NCBI RefSeq assembly: GCF_015356825.1
Contig: NZ_JAACYW010000023.1
Span: forward strand, 1 to 64,000
Direction: 5' to 3'
Source of the DNA: Catenulispora rubra
Lineage (GTDB): Bacteria > Actinomycetota > Actinomycetes > Streptomycetales > Catenulisporaceae
Length of the DNA stretch: 64,000 bases
In this document: one piece after another, positions 1 through 9,703 of the stretch
How the letters are laid out: every line of letters begins with the position of its first letter
Numbering within the stretch: position 1 is the first letter of the stretch
The notes under the pieces: generated by a model
Told to the model about the DNA's origin: nothing
Database searches by the model: none
What the model saw: only the letters and a program-made list of their open reading frames with translations
Made by a program: the position numbers and the translations under genes

Positions 1-1883
1 GCCCCGAACCCCCGCCGCAGCGCGACAACCGGGCCTGGTCGCCGATGCCGCCGCCGCCCGCACGCCTCGACGACCCGACGCACCACGGCGCCCCCGGCGA
101 CTGGTACGCCGCGGAGCAGACCAACGTCATGGCCCAGCAGGGCCATGACGACTTCCACGGTCCGGACGACTACGACGAGGACTACCTCGAGTCCCACCCC
201 CGGGGCGGAGGCGGCGGCCGGCGCGCAGGCGGCCGCGGCGCGACGGGCCCGGCCAAGCCGCCCCGCAAGCGCGGCGTGCTCGCCGGCCGGATCACCGCCG
301 CCACGATGAGCGCGGTGGTCGTGCTGGCGACCGGCTTCGTCTGGTTCGAGAACAAGCAGCTCACCGACGGCCTGCACACCTCGGACTCGATCAACCAGAT
401 CAAGCCCGGCCAGGACGGCTACGTCGCCCCGCACCTCGGCGCCGACGTCAACCTGCTGCTGATCGGCCTGGACTCGCGCAAGGACATGAACGGCAACGAC
501 CTGCCGACCTCCCTGGTCGAGGACGAGCTGCACGCCGGCTCCTCCTCCATCGGCGGCTACAACACCAACGTGCTGATCCTCATGCACATCCCGGCCAACG
601 GCGGCAAGGTCACCGCGTACTCGATCCCGCGCGACAGCGACGTGGAGCGCCCCGGCGGCAGCGCGAACATCCCCGGTCTCGGCACGGTCCAGGTGCCGGA
701 CATGGGCATGGGCAAGATCAAGGAGGCCTACGGCGACGCCAAGGCCTACGCCGACCAGAAGATCAACGCCTCCGGCAAGAAGGTGGACAAGGCCACCGAG
801 GAGGCCGAGAGCCGCGAGGTGGGCCGCGAGGCCACGATCCGGGCCGTGCAGAAGCTCACCGGCCAGCACGTCGACCACCTCGCCGAGGTCAACCTGGTCG
901 GCTTCTACGACATCGTGAACGCGATCGGCACCATCCAGGTGTGCCTGAAGGCCCCGGCCTACGACCCGATCATGGACGGCGCGGGTACCGGCATCAACCT
1001 GCCGGCCGGTGTGTCCACCATCAACGCCGCGACCGCCCTGCAGTTCGTGCGCCAAAGGTTCCACCTGCCCAACGGCGACCTGGACCGCACGCACCGCCAG
1101 CAGGCGTTCCTGTCCTCGGTGACGCAGGCGCTGAAGAAGAAGGGCGTCCTCGGCGACGTCGGGTCCATGCAGGGCCTGTTCAACGTCGTGAAGAACGACA
1201 TCGTCATCGACAACGGCTGGAGCGTGCTGGACTTCGCGTCCCAGGCCTCGAACCTGACCGGCGGCAACACCGAGTTCATCACGCTGCCGACCACCGGCAC
1301 CGTCACGATAGCCGGCGAGAGCGCGCTGACCGTCGACCCGGCCGCGATCAAGAGCACGATGGCCGCGACGTTCAACAACGACGCCGCGGTGGCCCCGCCG
1401 CCGACCACGGCCTCCAGCTCGACCCCGCCCCCGGCGGCGCCCTCCACCACGGCGACGCCCCCGGCGACCATCACCGTGCTGAACGGCACCACCACCACCG
1501 GCTTGGCGCTGAAGGTCTCCGGGCAGCTGTTCGACGCCGGCATCCCGACCAGCAAGACCGGCAACGGCGGCAACGGCGTGCAGCACACGATCATCCGCTA
1601 CGGCAGCGGCGAGGAGGCCCTGGCCAAGCAGATCCAGGCCAAGCTCGGCACCAAGACCGCGCCGATCGCCAGCGACTCGCTGGCCAAGGGCACGATCACG
1701 GTCACCGTCGGCTACGACTACAAGACGCCGCCGGCGACCACGACCACGCAGCCGTCGAACCAGCCGTCGAACCAGCCCTCGGGCGCCCCGACCAGCGTGG
1801 CCAGCGACAACTCCGCCGACTCCTCCGGGCTGAGCTCCGGTGGCGCGGTCACGTCGCAGAACGGCATCCCCTGCGTGTACTGA
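1..1883 (+). CDS. LytR-CpsA-Psr (LCP) family protein with LytR_C domain, 5' partial
   Basis: The reading frame is open back to the first bases of the window, so the true start lies upstream; the first internal ATG is at 45. Numbering from that ATG, a Pro/Gly/Asp-rich cytoplasmic stretch ends in a basic patch, followed by one membrane helix at about residues 82-101. The LCP domain follows (LLLIGLDSRKD near 136, SIPRDSDV near 195, DLDRTHRQQ near 345). After a Pro/Thr linker comes a LytR_C domain (ITVLNGTTTTGLA near 476) and a Thr/Ser/Pro tail. LCP proteins are membrane-anchored phosphotransferases that attach polyprenyl-linked glycopolymers to peptidoglycan outside the cell. The exact polymer cannot be told. 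A strong terminator follows. Confidence 0.93.
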   Translation, partial: PEPPPQRDNRAWSPMPPPPARLDDPTHHGAPGDWYAAEQTNVMAQQGHDDFHGPDDYDEDYLESHPRGGGGGRRAGGRGATGPAKPPRKRGVLAGRITAATMSAVVVLATGFVWFENKQLTDGLHTSDSINQIKPGQDGYVAPHLGADVNLLLIGLDSRKDMNGNDLPTSLVEDELHAGSSSIGGYNTNVLILMHIPANGGKVTAYSIPRDSDVERPGGSANIPGLGTVQVPDMGMGKIKEAYGDAKAYADQKINASGKKVDKATEEAESREVGREATIRAVQKLTGQHVDHLAEVNLVGFYDIVNAIGTIQVCLKAPAYDPIMDGAGTGINLPAGVSTINAATALQFVRQRFHLPNGDLDRTHRQQAFLSSVTQALKKKGVLGDVGSMQGLFNVVKNDIVIDNGWSVLDFASQASNLTGGNTEFITLPTTGTVTIAGESALTVDPAAIKSTMAATFNNDAAVAPPPTTASSSTPPPAAPSTTATPPATITVLNGTTTTGLALKVSGQLFDAGIPTSKTGNGGNGVQHTIIRYGSGEEALAKQIQAKLGTKTAPIASDSLAKGTITVTVGYDYKTPPATTTTQPSNQPSNQPSGAPTSVASDNSADSSGLSSGGAVTSQNGIPCVY

Positions 1884-1912
1884 TCGACTAGTACGCGACG
1901 AGTACGCGAGGC

Positions 1913-1954
1913 CGCCGCGGGCGCCAGAAGCTGAGGCTTCTGGCGCCCGCGGCG
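1913..1954. terminator. Bidirectional hairpin terminator
   Basis: A perfect 19-bp stem (1913-1931 with 1936-1954) around a TGAG tetraloop lies between two convergent genes, so it can serve both. There is no long T-run, as is common in high-GC actinobacteria. Confidence 0.85.
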
Positions 1955-1992
1955 TTTGCTGTTACTACGACTACGAATATGGGACCAACGCG

Positions 1993-2880
1993 CTACTTCA
2001 CATAGCGCTCGGCGAACTCCGCCACAGCCTCGACCATCTCGTCGAGCGAGGGCCCGGGCGCCGTCATGGCCTTGATGTTCTTCATCCACGGAGCGCCCAA
2101 CAGGTCCGTGACGCCCCACTCCTCCACCTGCTCGCACAAGGTCGGCGTGGGCTCGGCCAGGACTGCGAGCATGGCGCGGAAGGGCCGATCAAGAGTCCCC
2201 GCCTCCTCGCGGGCCGCACGGATCCGCTCCATGATCGCCCGCGTCTCGTCGACCGTGTGGTAGATCCCGATCCAGCCGTCGTTCCGTGCCGCGCGCCGGA
2301 TCGCGATGTCCGAGACGCCGCCGATGTAGACCGGGATCGGGTCGTTCGGCGTCGGCGTGATCGAGCACGGCGGGAGCGTGTAGTTCGGCCCCGACACCTC
2401 GACCACGTCGCCGGTCCACAGTCGGCGCAGCGCGCCGAGCATCTCGTCCAGCCGTGCCCCGCGCTTGGCGAAGGCCTGGCCGGTGGCTGTGAACTCGTCC
2501 TTGCTCCAGCCCGGACCGACGCCGAGCGCGACGCGGTGGTGGCCGTCGGCGGAGCCCTGCGAGAGGTAGGCGGCCGTCGCGAGTTGGTTCGCGACGGTCA
2601 GCAGATCGCGGGCCGGGGCCACGTAGATGTTCGTGGTGAATTGCAGCCGCGTCGTCACGGCAGCCATCGCCGCGATCGCCACCCACGGTTCAGGCCAATG
2701 AGTGTCCTTCGACCAGTACCGGGATCCGTCCGGCGTATACGGGTAGGGGGAGGACAACTCGACCGGATGGAACAGGTGGTCCGGGATGGCGATCCCCTCG
2801 AACCCGTACTCCTCGGCGGCCCGTGCCAGGCCGGTGAGGTGCGCGGTGTCGCAGAACGCCGGTGAGAGCCAGAACTTCAT
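1993..2880 (-). CDS. LLM class F420-dependent oxidoreductase
   Basis: A 295-residue luciferase-like monooxygenase fold protein of the size and layout of the TIGR03619 F420-dependent group: MKFWLSPAF start, GFEGIAIPDHLFHP, TRLQFTTNIYVAPARD, VALGVGPGWSKDEF and PVYIGGVSDIAIRRAARND. The start at 2880 is chosen over an ATG at 2919 because GGGGAGG sits just upstream (2886-2893) and the family begins here. It is divergent from an SDR gene, with an ATCTGAC-N5-GTCAGAT palindrome between them. The family uses reduced F420 (or FMN) for hydride transfer or monooxygenation. The substrate is unknown; context suggests a catabolic intermediate. Confidence 0.88.
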   Translation of the reverse strand: MKFWLSPAFCDTAHLTGLARAAEEYGFEGIAIPDHLFHPVELSSPYPYTPDGSRYWSKDTHWPEPWVAIAAMAAVTTRLQFTTNIYVAPARDLLTVANQLATAAYLSQGSADGHHRVALGVGPGWSKDEFTATGQAFAKRGARLDEMLGALRRLWTGDVVEVSGPNYTLPPCSITPTPNDPIPVYIGGVSDIAIRRAARNDGWIGIYHTVDETRAIMERIRAAREEAGTLDRPFRAMLAVLAEPTPTLCEQVEEWGVTDLLGAPWMKNIKAMTAPGPSLDEMVEAVAEFAERYVK

Positions 2881-2918
2881 GGGCCGCCTCCCCTTCACTT
2901 TTCGCCTGGAAGGAATCA

Positions 2919-2937
2919 ATCTGACACCTAGTCAGAT
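2919..2937. promoter_or_regulatory. Operator-like palindrome, site A
   Basis: A perfect ATCTGAC-ACCTA-GTCAGAT inverted repeat in the 93-bp gap between the divergent LLM gene (start 2880) and the SDR-LLM-LLM-fbiC operon (start 2974). It is one of twelve related sites in the window. The form is typical of TetR-family operators, and the position could control both directions. Confidence 0.75.
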
Positions 2938-2973
2938 GTCAAGCGCGATCCGAGGACAGGGGACGGTCGGCAG

Positions 2974-3726
2974 ATGGGCAAATTGGACGGGCGGGTGGTG
3001 TTGATCACCGGCGCGGCGCGGGGCCAGGGCGCCGAGGAGGCGCGGCTGTTCGCGTCCGAGGGCGCGCGGGTGGTGATCGCGGACGTGCTGGAGGACCTGG
3101 GCGACCAGGTGGCCGAGGAGATCGGCGACGCGGCGCGGTTCGTGCGCCTCGACGTCACCGACGAGGCGCAGTGGACCGCCGCCGCGGACTTCGCCGAGGC
3201 CGAGTTCGGCAAGCTCGACGGCCTGATCAACAACGCCGGCATCCTGCGCTTCAACAAGATCGAGAAGACCAGCGTCGAGGAGTACATGCAGGTCGTGACG
3301 GTGAACCAGGTCGGTGTCTTCCTGGGGCTGCACGTGTGCCTGCCCCGGATCCGGGCGGCCGGCGGCGGCACCGTGGTGAACACCGCGAGCGTCGACGGGC
3401 TGGCCGGCATGGCATACCTGGGTTCCTACGTCTCCACCAAGTTCGCCGTCAGGGGCCTGACGCGCGTGGCGGCCCTGGAGGCCGCGCCGACGGTCCGGGT
3501 GAACTGCATCTGCCCCGGCGGCGTGCACACCCCGATGGTCACCGAGCTGATGCCGGAGGACGCCGACCCGAACGCCGGCTACTCCGGCGTCCCGCTCAAG
3601 CGCGTCGGCACCGCGAACGAGATCGCCAAGGCCGCGCTGTTCCTCACTTCCGACGACTCGTCCTACTGCACCGGCGCCGACTTCGTCCTCGACGGCGGAG
3701 CGCTGGCCGGCGTCCGTTTCGACTAG
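2974..3726 (+). CDS. SDR family NAD(P)-dependent oxidoreductase
   Basis: A 250-residue classical short-chain dehydrogenase. The cofactor motif TGAARGQG is at residues 12-19, NNAG near 86, catalytic Ser139 and the YVSTK motif with Tyr152 and Lys156. The C-terminus (ADFVLDGGALAG) is typical of FabG or 3-alpha-hydroxysteroid-dehydrogenase-like enzymes that interconvert alcohols and ketones. The aspartate after beta-2 (VVIADV) suggests NAD rather than NADP. It is the first gene of an operon with two LLM enzymes and fbiC, downstream of operator-like site A. The substrate is unassigned. Confidence 0.9.
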   Translation: MGKLDGRVVLITGAARGQGAEEARLFASEGARVVIADVLEDLGDQVAEEIGDAARFVRLDVTDEAQWTAAADFAEAEFGKLDGLINNAGILRFNKIEKTSVEEYMQVVTVNQVGVFLGLHVCLPRIRAAGGGTVVNTASVDGLAGMAYLGSYVSTKFAVRGLTRVAALEAAPTVRVNCICPGGVHTPMVTELMPEDADPNAGYSGVPLKRVGTANEIAKAALFLTSDDSSYCTGADFVLDGGALAGVRFD

Positions 3727-3763
3727 ACGACTGATCCGACGAGACGACCGACCAGGAGGCGCC

Positions 3764-4891
3764 ATGGAGTTCGGCATCTTCGTCCAGGGCCACGTGCCGC
3801 TCGCGCAGCTGGCCGCCGACCCCGATTTCGAGCACACCTCGCTGATGAACGACGTCGCGATCGCCAAGGCCGCGGACAAAGCGGGCTTCAAGTACGTGTG
3901 GGCCTCCGAGCACCACTTCCTCGACGAGTACTCCCACCTGGCGAGCAACGACGTCTTCCTGGGCTACCTGGCCGCCGCGACCGAGCGGATCCACCTGGGT
4001 TCCGGCATCTTCAATCCGTTGCCGCAGGCCAACCATCCGGTGAAGGTCGCCGAGAAGGTGGCCACGCTGGACCACCTGTCCGGCGGCCGGTTCGAGTTCG
4101 GCACCGGACGCGGCGCCGGCTCGCGCGAGATCCTGGGTCTGGGCCTGCCGGACACCACGGTCACCAAGGAGATCTGGGCCGAAGTGGTGCGCGAGATCCC
4201 CAAGATGTGGATGCAGGACTCGTATTCGCACGACGGCAAGTGGTTCTCGATGCCGGAGCGGAACGTGCTGCCCAAGCCGTGGAAGAAGCCGCATCCGGCG
4301 ATGTGGTACGCGGCCGGGAACCCGCCGTCGTACGAGATGGCCGCGCGGATGGGGCTCGGCGTGCTGGGCTTCTCGGTGGGCTCCGCGGCCGACGCCGAGA
4401 CCGCGGTCGCGGCCTACAAGAAGGCGGTCCTGTCCGCCGAGCCGATCGGCGCGTACGTCAACGACAACGTGATGGTGACGTCCTCGGCGGTGTGCCTGGC
4501 CGACGGCGACCGGGCCCGGCACGCGGCCACGACGATGGGGATGGGACGCCTGCAGTCGCTGGTGTTCCGCTACCACGACACCTTCCCGCGGCCCGACTGG
4601 ATCCCGGCCTGGCCGGCGGTACTGCCCGAGCCGACGCTGGAGGAGGTCGAGTGGCGCGCGCACAACGGGTACCTGATCTGCGGCGACCCCGACGAGGTGC
4701 TGACGCAGATCAAGCGCTACGAGGCCACGGGGATCGACCAGCTGGTGTTCGGCCTGCCGATCCAGCTCTCGCTCGCCGACACGCTGGAGACGATCGAGCT
4801 GATCGGCCGGCACGTGATCCCCAAGATCGACAAGGATCCGGTGCACCGGACCACGCGGTTCCGCAGTGCCGCCGCGGCGTTGGGCAAGTAA
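3764..4891 (+). CDS. LLM class flavin-dependent oxidoreductase
   Basis: A 375-residue bacterial-luciferase-like protein with typical blocks: YVWASEHHFLDEYSHL, ATERIHLGSGIFNPLP, KVATLDHLSGGRFEFG and CGDPDEVLTQI. AGGAGG lies 7 bases before the ATG. It is longer than the F420 group and resembles FMN/alkanal monooxygenase-like LLM enzymes. A clear paralogue on the opposite strand at 37106-38224 shares most of these blocks. It follows the SDR by 37 bases. Such enzymes hydroxylate or oxidise organic substrates with FMNH2 or F420H2; which cofactor is used here is not visible. Confidence 0.87.
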   Translation: MEFGIFVQGHVPLAQLAADPDFEHTSLMNDVAIAKAADKAGFKYVWASEHHFLDEYSHLASNDVFLGYLAAATERIHLGSGIFNPLPQANHPVKVAEKVATLDHLSGGRFEFGTGRGAGSREILGLGLPDTTVTKEIWAEVVREIPKMWMQDSYSHDGKWFSMPERNVLPKPWKKPHPAMWYAAGNPPSYEMAARMGLGVLGFSVGSAADAETAVAAYKKAVLSAEPIGAYVNDNVMVTSSAVCLADGDRARHAATTMGMGRLQSLVFRYHDTFPRPDWIPAWPAVLPEPTLEEVEWRAHNGYLICGDPDEVLTQIKRYEATGIDQLVFGLPIQLSLADTLETIELIGRHVIPKIDKDPVHRTTRFRSAAAALGK

Positions 4892-4954
4892 CCGTGTAAA
4901 CAACGATGGATCCAGGATTCACCCCCGAGAACCACTTCTGCAGAAGGAGCTGTC

Positions 4955-5791
4955 TTGCGCATCGGCGTCACGGTCTTCCTGACCGACCAGACCATCGGTC
5001 CGGCCGAGCTCGGGCGCGCGCTCGCCGAGCGCGGCTTCCAGTCGTACTACGCCCCCGAGCACACCCACATCCCAGTCAGCCGGGCCACCCCGGCGCCGCT
5101 CGGGGAGCCGCTGCCGGACTACTACTCGCGGACGCTGGATCCCTTCGTCGCGCTCGCCACCGTCGCGGCCGCCGCCCCTGGCCTCCGCGTGGGCACCGGC
5201 ATCTGCCTGGCCGCGCAGCACGATCCGCTGCTGCTGGCCAAGACGGTCGCGACCCTGGACCTGGTCACCGGCGGCAACCTGGACCTCGGCGTGGGCTTCG
5301 GCTGGAACAAGGAGGAGATGGCCGACCACGGCGTCGACTTCGGAACCCGGCGGGAGCAGGTGCGGGAGACCGTGCTGGCGATGAAGGAGCTGTGGGGCAA
5401 GGAGGTCGCGTCGTACCACGGCGAGCACATCGGCTTCGACCCCTCGTGGTCCTGGCCGAAGCCGGCGGCCGGCTCCGTCCCGGTCCTGATCGGTGGTGCG
5501 GCCGGACCGAAGTTGTTCAAGGCGGTGATCGACTACGCCGACGGCTGGATGCCGATCGGCGGACGCGGGCTGACGCAGGCGATGCCGGTGCTGCGGGCGG
5601 CGGCCGAGGAAGCCGGACGGGACCCGGACGCCTTGCGGATCGTGCCCTTCGGAACCGAGCCGACCCCCGGCAAGATGGAGCACTACCAGGCGTTGGGCAT
5701 CGAGGAGATTGTGTTCAACGTCCCATCGGCGCCCGCGGACCGGATCTTGCCGGTGCTCGACGACTACGCTCGCTATGTCGAACGGGAATAG
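4955..5791 (+). CDS. LLM class F420-dependent oxidoreductase (TIGR03619-like)
   Basis: A 278-residue LLM protein: [47 protein letters not shown] and [19 protein letters not shown]. The start is a TTG at 4955, supported by AAGGAG 6 bases upstream and by alignment of the first strand ([12 protein letters not shown]) with the family. It lies 63 bases after the second operon gene and 29 before fbiC, so an F420 enzyme is followed directly by a gene for making F420. Substrate unknown. Confidence 0.87.
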   Translation: MRIGVTVFLTDQTIGPAELGRALAERGFQSYYAPEHTHIPVSRATPAPLGEPLPDYYSRTLDPFVALATVAAAAPGLRVGTGICLAAQHDPLLLAKTVATLDLVTGGNLDLGVGFGWNKEEMADHGVDFGTRREQVRETVLAMKELWGKEVASYHGEHIGFDPSWSWPKPAAGSVPVLIGGAAGPKLFKAVIDYADGWMPIGGRGLTQAMPVLRAAAEEAGRDPDALRIVPFGTEPTPGKMEHYQALGIEEIVFNVPSAPADRILPVLDDYARYVERE

Positions 5792-5820
5792 ATCCGGTTC
5801 ATTGCCGCGTAGGAACTGGA

Positions 5821-8394
5821 ATGACGATGCAGCCGACCGCCAATGCCATGCGCCGTGCCCTGCACCGGGCGGGTGAGGGAGTCGCGCTCAGCGTCGAGGA
5901 GGCGGCGGTCCTGCTCGCCGCTCGCGGCACCGACCTGGACGTCCTGTGCGCCGTCGCCTCCCGCCTGCGAGATCAGGGCCTGGAGGCGGCCGGCCGGCCC
6001 GGCGTGGTCACCTACTCGCGCAAGGTCTTCATCCCCCTGACCCGGCTGTGCCGAGACCGATGCCATTACTGCACTTTTGTCACGGTTCCCGGCCGCCTGG
6101 ACTCCCTGTACCTGTCGCCCGACGAGGTGCTCGACATCGCCGCGAAGGGTGCGGCGCTGGGCTGCAAGGAAGCGTTGTTCACGCTGGGGGACCGGCCGGA
6201 GGACCGGTGGCCGCAGGCCAAGGAATGGCTGGACGCGCACGGCTACGACTCGACGCTGGACTATGTGCGGGCCATGTCGATCCGGGTGCTGGAGGAGACC
6301 GGCCTGCTCCCCCACCTCAACCCGGGCGTGCTGTCCTGGTCCGACTTCCAGCGGCTCAAGCCGGTGGCGCCGTCGATGGGGATGATGCTGGAGACCACCG
6401 CCACCCGGCTGTGGTCGGAGCCTGGTGGGCCGCACTACGGGTCCCCGGACAAGGAACCCGCGGTGCGGCTCCGGGTATTGGAGGACGCGGGACGCTCTTC
6501 GGTTCCGTTCACCACCGGGATTCTCATCGGGATCGGCGAGACGCTGGAGGAGCGCGCCGACTCGATCTTCGCCATGCGGAAGGTGGCGCGGGCGTATCGC
6601 GGGATCCAGGAGATCATCATCCAGAACTTCCGGGCCAAGCCGGCCACGGCGATGATGAACACCCCCGACGCGGACCTGGAAGAGCTCGCGGCGACGATCG
6701 CCACGGCGCGCGTCGTGCTCGGGCCCTCGGTCCGGATCCAGGCGCCGCCGAACCTGGTGGACGCGCAGTACGCGCTGATGCTGCGGGCCGGTATCGACGA
6801 CTGGGGCGGGGTCTCGCCGCTGACCGCGGACCACGTCAATCCCGAGCGGCCTTGGCCGGCCATCGACGAACTGGCCGAGCAGTCCTCCGCCGCGGGCTTC
6901 ACGTTGAAGGAACGCCTGACGATCTACCCCGAGTACGTGCTGCACGGGGAGCCGTGGCTGGACCCTCGGATCATGCCGCACGTGAAGGCGCTGGCCGACC
7001 CGGAGACCGGGATGGCCGTGGAGGGACGGATCCCCACCGGGATCCGGTGGCAGGAGCCTGACGGCGGCTGGGACACCTCCAGCGGCCGTACCGACCTGCA
7101 CACCACCATCGACACCGACGGCCGCAGCGAGGACCGCCGCTCCGACTTCTCCGACGTCTACGGGGACTGGGACGAGCTCCGTGAGCACGCCTCTCGGACT
7201 TCCGTCGACCACAGCGCTCCGGAGCGCATCGACGCGGCGCTGAAGACCGCGCTGGCGGCTGCTGAGCGTGACCCGGGGAACCTGTCGGACACCGACGCAC
7301 TCGCGTTGATCCACGCCGACGGTCCCGCGCTGGAGGCGTTGGCCGCGTTGGCCGACGGGCTGCGGCGGGACGCGGTCGGCGACGAGGTGACGTACGTCGT
7401 CAACCGGAACATCAACTTCACCAACGTCTGTTACACCGGCTGCCGGTTCTGTGCCTTCGCGCAGCGGCGTACGGATGCGGACGCGTACACCCTTTCCGTG
7501 TCCGAGGTCGGCGACCGCGCCGAGGCCGCGTGGCAGGTCGGGGCCACGGAGATCTGCATGCAGGGCGGTATCCACCCGGACCTGCCCGGCACCGCGTACT
7601 TCGACCTGGCCGCCGAGATCAAGAAGCGCGTCCCGGGGCTGCATCTGCACTCGTACTCGCCGATGGAGATCATCAACGGGGTCTCCCGGACCGGCATGTC
7701 CATCCGCGAGTTCCTGACCGCGGCCAAGGAGGCGGGCGTCGACTCGCTGCCGGGGACCGCCGCCGAGATCCTCGACGACGACGTGCGCTGGGTGCTGACG
7801 AAGGGCAAGCTGCCGGCCGCGCAGTGGATCGAGGTGATCACCACCGCGCACCAGGTCGGGATCCCCACCACCTCGACGATGATGTACGGGCACGTCGACA
7901 ACCCGGCGCACTGGGTCGCGCACCTGCGGGTGCTGGCCCGGATCCAGGACGAGACCGGCGGGTTCACGGAGTTCGTGCCGCTGCCGTTCATCCACTCCAA
8001 CGCACCGGTGTACCTGGCCGGCATCGCGCGCCCGGGACCGACGATGCGGGACAATCGCGCGGTGCACGCGATGGCGCGCGTCATGCTGCACGGCCGCATC
8101 AAGAACATCCAGACCTCGTGGGTCAAGCTCGGCACCGACAACGCCCGCCTCATGCTCGCCGGCGGCGTCAACGACATGGGCGGCACGCTCATGGAGGAGA
8201 CGATCTCCCGGATGGCCGGCTCCGAGTACGGCTCGGCGAAGGGCATCGCGGAACTGGAGGAGATCTGCGCCCCGCTCGGCCGCCCGACGCGCCAGCGCTC
8301 GACCCTGTACGGCGAGGTGCCGGCCGAGCGCATCCAGGCGGCGCGCGAGGCGGACTCGCGCGGGCTGCTGCGGACGATGCTGCCGCTGGCGTAG
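5821..8394 (+). CDS. fbiC: FbiC, bifunctional 7,8-didemethyl-8-hydroxy-5-deazariboflavin (FO) synthase
   Basis: 857 residues, the normal length of actinobacterial FbiC. The N-terminal CofG-like radical SAM half has its cluster cysteines at C77, C81 and C84 (CRDRCHYC). The C-terminal CofH-like half has them at C537, C541 and C544 (CYTGCRFC). Family blocks are intact: [49 protein letters not shown]-type [16 protein letters not shown] and [17 protein letters not shown]. The enzyme joins tyrosine to 5-amino-6-ribitylamino-uracil to form FO, the chromophore of F420. It ends an operon of F420/FMN-type enzymes that sits behind an operator-like site, an unusual regulatory setting for a cofactor gene. 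A terminator follows. Confidence 0.97.
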   Translation: MTMQPTANAMRRALHRAGEGVALSVEEAAVLLAARGTDLDVLCAVASRLRDQGLEAAGRPGVVTYSRKVFIPLTRLCRDRCHYCTFVTVPGRLDSLYLSPDEVLDIAAKGAALGCKEALFTLGDRPEDRWPQAKEWLDAHGYDSTLDYVRAMSIRVLEETGLLPHLNPGVLSWSDFQRLKPVAPSMGMMLETTATRLWSEPGGPHYGSPDKEPAVRLRVLEDAGRSSVPFTTGILIGIGETLEERADSIFAMRKVARAYRGIQEIIIQNFRAKPATAMMNTPDADLEELAATIATARVVLGPSVRIQAPPNLVDAQYALMLRAGIDDWGGVSPLTADHVNPERPWPAIDELAEQSSAAGFTLKERLTIYPEYVLHGEPWLDPRIMPHVKALADPETGMAVEGRIPTGIRWQEPDGGWDTSSGRTDLHTTIDTDGRSEDRRSDFSDVYGDWDELREHASRTSVDHSAPERIDAALKTALAAAERDPGNLSDTDALALIHADGPALEALAALADGLRRDAVGDEVTYVVNRNINFTNVCYTGCRFCAFAQRRTDADAYTLSVSEVGDRAEAAWQVGATEICMQGGIHPDLPGTAYFDLAAEIKKRVPGLHLHSYSPMEIINGVSRTGMSIREFLTAAKEAGVDSLPGTAAEILDDDVRWVLTKGKLPAAQWIEVITTAHQVGIPTTSTMMYGHVDNPAHWVAHLRVLARIQDETGGFTEFVPLPFIHSNAPVYLAGIARPGPTMRDNRAVHAMARVMLHGRIKNIQTSWVKLGTDNARLMLAGGVNDMGGTLMEETISRMAGSEYGSAKGIAELEEICAPLGRPTRQRSTLYGEVPAERIQAAREADSRGLLRTMLPLA

Positions 8395-8400
8395 GTGTTT

Positions 8401-8428
8401 CGGCGGGCCCGGTATACCGGGCCCGCCG
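8401..8428. terminator. Hairpin terminator between fbiC and a convergent gene
   Basis: A perfect 28-base palindrome (GGCGGGCCCGG, TATA loop, CCGGGCCCGCC) begins 6 bases after the fbiC stop and 3 bases before the convergent gene's stop. Confidence 0.85.
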
Positions 8429-8431
8429 GCC

Positions 8432-9052
8432 TCAGTTGTACCTGGTCGGGAAGTCGTAGGGCACGAACGGTACGTCCCGTCCCACGTTCAGCTGCACTGT
8501 CGTGTGGTCCTTCAGCGCCACGGCGCGCGGGTCGCCGTCGTAGCTCTTGCCGTCCACCCAGACCGTCACGTCGCCCTGCGCCGGCCCGACCTCGTGGCGG
8601 TCCAGGGGCTGGCCCCACAGGTCGAAGAACTGGCCGAGGGTGAAGTCGTGCGGCGTCGGCGCCTCTTCGTGGATGACGCCGGACTCGTCGTGCGTGTGCA
8701 GCCAGTAGAAGCTGTGCGCCTCGGTGATCGAGGGGTCCGGGCGCGTGGGGTCCAGGACGACCGGGCGGGTCACCCCCACGCCGGCCGGGACCCACTGCTC
8801 CATGCCGTTGATGTACAGCGTCAGGTGCGAGTGCACGTGGTAGCCGCCGGCGACCATCGGGCCGGCCGGGATGCCGTCGACCGGTTTGCCGTCCAGGACG
8901 GCGGCGGTGGCCAGGACCGGCGGGTCGTCCACGATCTCGTCCGCGGCGGCCATCGGCGCGCCGCAGAAGCCGATGGACAGCGCCACGGCGGCCAGGGCCG
9001 CGAGGGTGGCGAGGGCGCCGAGCCGGCGGCGCGGAGACTGTGTGTGGCTCAT
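8432..9052 (-). CDS. Secreted histidine-rich protein of unknown function
   Basis: 206 residues. An N-terminal signal peptide with a basic start (SPRRR), a hydrophobic core and an AAA-DE type cleavage region near residue 35 indicates export. The mature part has clustered histidines, notably GGYHVHSHLTLYINGMEQ, FYWLHTHDESGVIHEE and DFTLGQFFDLWG, suggesting metal binding in a small beta-rich domain. I recall similar HVHSHL/WLHTHD patterns in uncharacterised secreted proteins but cannot name a family. The start at 9052 is chosen because the signal peptide begins there. It is divergent from an ECF sigma-factor gene, which may control it. Confidence 0.75.
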   Translation of the reverse strand: MSHTQSPRRRLGALATLAALAAVALSIGFCGAPMAAADEIVDDPPVLATAAVLDGKPVDGIPAGPMVAGGYHVHSHLTLYINGMEQWVPAGVGVTRPVVLDPTRPDPSITEAHSFYWLHTHDESGVIHEEAPTPHDFTLGQFFDLWGQPLDRHEVGPAQGDVTVWVDGKSYDGDPRAVALKDHTTVQLNVGRDVPFVPYDFPTRYN

Positions 9053-9160
9053 CAGATCAGGATCATTCCAGCTTTTGCCCGCTGTGCCATGGATTAAGAG
9101 TATTCGTACTCGGCCGTGGATCGCGGTAAACGCATCATCACTCGAAAGCGTGAAAGGACC

Positions 9161-9703
9161 GTGGACAGAGGATCCGAGGATTTCGCAGCCTTCTACGAAG
9201 GCCACCGCGACCCCTGCTTCCGGGCGGTTCTGGTCAGCGTCGGCGACCGGCACCTCGCCGAGGAGCTGACGGCCGAGGCCTTCGCCCGGGCGTGGGGGCA
9301 CTGGCGCAAGGTGCGCAAGCACCCGGCGCCGGCGGCGTGGGTGGTGCGCACCGCGCTGAACACGCACGTCTCCTGGTGGCGAAGACGCCGCCGCGAGGTG
9401 TCGTGGGACGCGCTCGCGTATCCCGACGCGCCGGGCGCCGGAGCGCGCGCGGGAGCGACCGCGGACCCGGGCCCCGACGGCGATGCGACCGCCGTCGAGC
9501 CCGTCCTGCGCGCCGCCCTGCGCAAACTGCCGCTCCGGCAGCGCGAAGTGGTGGTGCTGCGGGTCTTCCTCGATCTGGACACCCGGGGTACGGCCGCAGC
9601 ACTCGGCATCGCCCCCGGCACCGTCCAGGCCCACCTCCACCGCGCGATGAAGACGCTGCGGACGGAGCTCGAAGATCAGACCGAGCGGGAGGAAGTGAAG
9701 TGA
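9161..9703 (+). CDS. ECF RNA polymerase sigma factor, SigE-like
   Basis: 180 residues with the two ECF domains: region 2 (HLAEELTAEAFARAWGHW, then a basic RRRRRE stretch) and region 4 (LRKLPLRQREVVVLRVFLDL, GTAAALGIAPGTVQAHLHRA helix-turn-helix). The GTG at 9161 is preferred over an ATG at 9116 because GAAAGGA lies just upstream and the extra residues are not conserved-looking. Its stop overlaps the GTG start of the next gene (GTGA), so the pair is translationally coupled, as for sigma/anti-sigma pairs. Confidence 0.85.
   Translation: MDRGSEDFAAFYEGHRDPCFRAVLVSVGDRHLAEELTAEAFARAWGHWRKVRKHPAPAAWVVRTALNTHVSWWRRRRREVSWDALAYPDAPGAGARAGATADPGPDGDATAVEPVLRAALRKLPLRQREVVVLRVFLDLDTRGTAAALGIAPGTVQAHLHRAMKTLRTELEDQTEREEVK

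Noticed and set aside
5773-8091. A long minus-strand frame opposite fbiC
   Set aside because: Arg/His/Gly-rich antisense shadow of a fully conserved plus-strand gene.
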